Of a stretch of DNA of 16,517 nucleotides, positions 16,078 to 16,517 are shown one piece after another. The notes under the pieces were generated by a model that searched no databases, was not told where the DNA came from, and was given only the letters and a program-made list of their open reading frames with translations. Source of the DNA: Nitrosomonadaceae bacterium (GTDB lineage Bacteria; Pseudomonadota; Gammaproteobacteria; Burkholderiales; Nitrosomonadaceae); NCBI GenBank assembly GCA_024644425.1, contig JAHELA010000017.1:1-16517 (forward strand), written 5' to 3'. The stretch's first letter is position 1. Each line of letters starts with the position of its first letter. A program made the translations under genes and the position numbers.

Positions 16078-16517
16078 TTAATGAAACCACAAGTTGAGTG
16101 GAAACATACCTAAGACTGATGATGGTAACTGCATTACGCCACCTAAAAAAGCAATCCACACTAGCGTTATAGGTATGAATACTTTCCAACCCAGACGCAT
16201 AATCTGATCATAACGATAACGTGGAAAAGTTGCACGAAACCAGAGAAAACAAAATAGTAAAAATGCGATTTTTAATAGTAGCCAGATAAAACCAGGAATT
16301 AGAGTAAATGGCACGATGTTAAATGGAGGTAACCAACCGCCCAAAAACATTAGACTAGCAAGTGTCGCTACTAAAATCATGTTTGCATACTCTGCCAGGA
16401 AGAATACAGTAAAAGCCATACCAGAATACTCTACATGAAAACCAGCAACTATTTCTGACTCGCCCTCAGCTACATCAAATGGAGCACGGTTTGTCTCTGC
16501 TACACCAGAAATAAAAT
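16078..16517 (-). CDS. nuoH: NADH-quinone oxidoreductase subunit H (5' part outside window)
   Basis: NuoH forms the membrane end of the quinone-binding tunnel of complex I and contacts NuoB, NuoD and NuoI. Only the C-terminal 145 residues are in the window; the frame is open to the right edge, so the Met at 16419 is internal, not a start. Upstream of it the frame reads AETNRAPFDVAEGESEIVAG, the highly conserved acidic loop that marks NuoH and lies by the quinone cavity. The rest has membrane helices with EYANMILVATLASLMFLGG and ends with helices around FRATFPRYRYDQIMRLGWK, also conserved. Family members are about 340-350 residues long, so roughly 200 residues and the operon's earlier genes (nuoA-G) are expected beyond 16517. 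Confidence 0.96.
   Translation of the reverse strand, partial: FISGVAETNRAPFDVAEGESEIVAGFHVEYSGMAFTVFFLAEYANMILVATLASLMFLGGWLPPFNIVPFTLIPGFIWLLLKIAFLLFCFLWFRATFPRYRYDQIMRLGWKVFIPITLVWIAFLGGVMQLPSSVLGMFPLNLWFH

Noticed and set aside
16078..16419. A complete 113-residue protein starting at Met 16419
   Set aside because: The frame continues to the window edge with conserved NuoH sequence, so this Met is internal to nuoH.

Overview
The window is bacterial chromosomal DNA, AT-rich and densely coding. It looks like a beta-proteobacterium, possibly of the Nitrosomonadales; this is a judgement from the style of the NuoI, NuoK, HtpG and ArgB proteins and from gene order, not from a database search. 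Apart from the first gene, every gene is read from the minus strand. The two edge genes (a MoeB/ThiF-type enzyme on the left, nuoH on the right) are cut by the window; all the others are intact. No RNA gene, insertion sequence, CRISPR array or attachment site was seen.

Layout from left to right. Bases 2-640 (+) hold most of a MoeB-like adenylyltransferase, convergent with argB (713-1600, -), an N-acetylglutamate kinase of arginine synthesis. Bases 1685-7267 (-) hold a complete three-gene RND metal-efflux operon in the order czcC-czcB-czcA: outer-membrane channel, periplasmic lipoprotein adaptor and inner-membrane pump. The genes overlap by 4 bases or are separated by 4. A 249-base gap then holds a weak terminator candidate and a possible operator. 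htpG (7517-9427, -), the bacterial Hsp90, has a close match to a sigma-32 heat-shock promoter at 9459-9486, with a 9-bp perfect inverted repeat directly upstream of it. Bases 9551-16517 (-) hold the distal part of the respiratory complex I operon, nuoH(partial)-I-J-K-L-M-N, in the usual order.

How the genes work together. NuoI carries two [4Fe-4S] clusters towards the quinone site; NuoH forms the membrane part of that site; NuoJ, K, L, M and N form the proton-pumping arm. All the expected charged channel residues are present in the parts seen. CzcA, CzcB and CzcC together would span both membranes and expel a metal cation. CzcA is the least ordinary protein here: its TM4 motif lacks the first Asp of classic CzcA, yet the Met triad of Cu/Ag pumps is also absent, so the substrate is open.

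The window is mostly housekeeping DNA. I found no convincing previously undescribed system. The points worth a second look are the htpG control region, the unassigned metal specificity and missing local regulator of the efflux operon, and three start codons (argB, nuoK, nuoI) that differ from the longest open frame.
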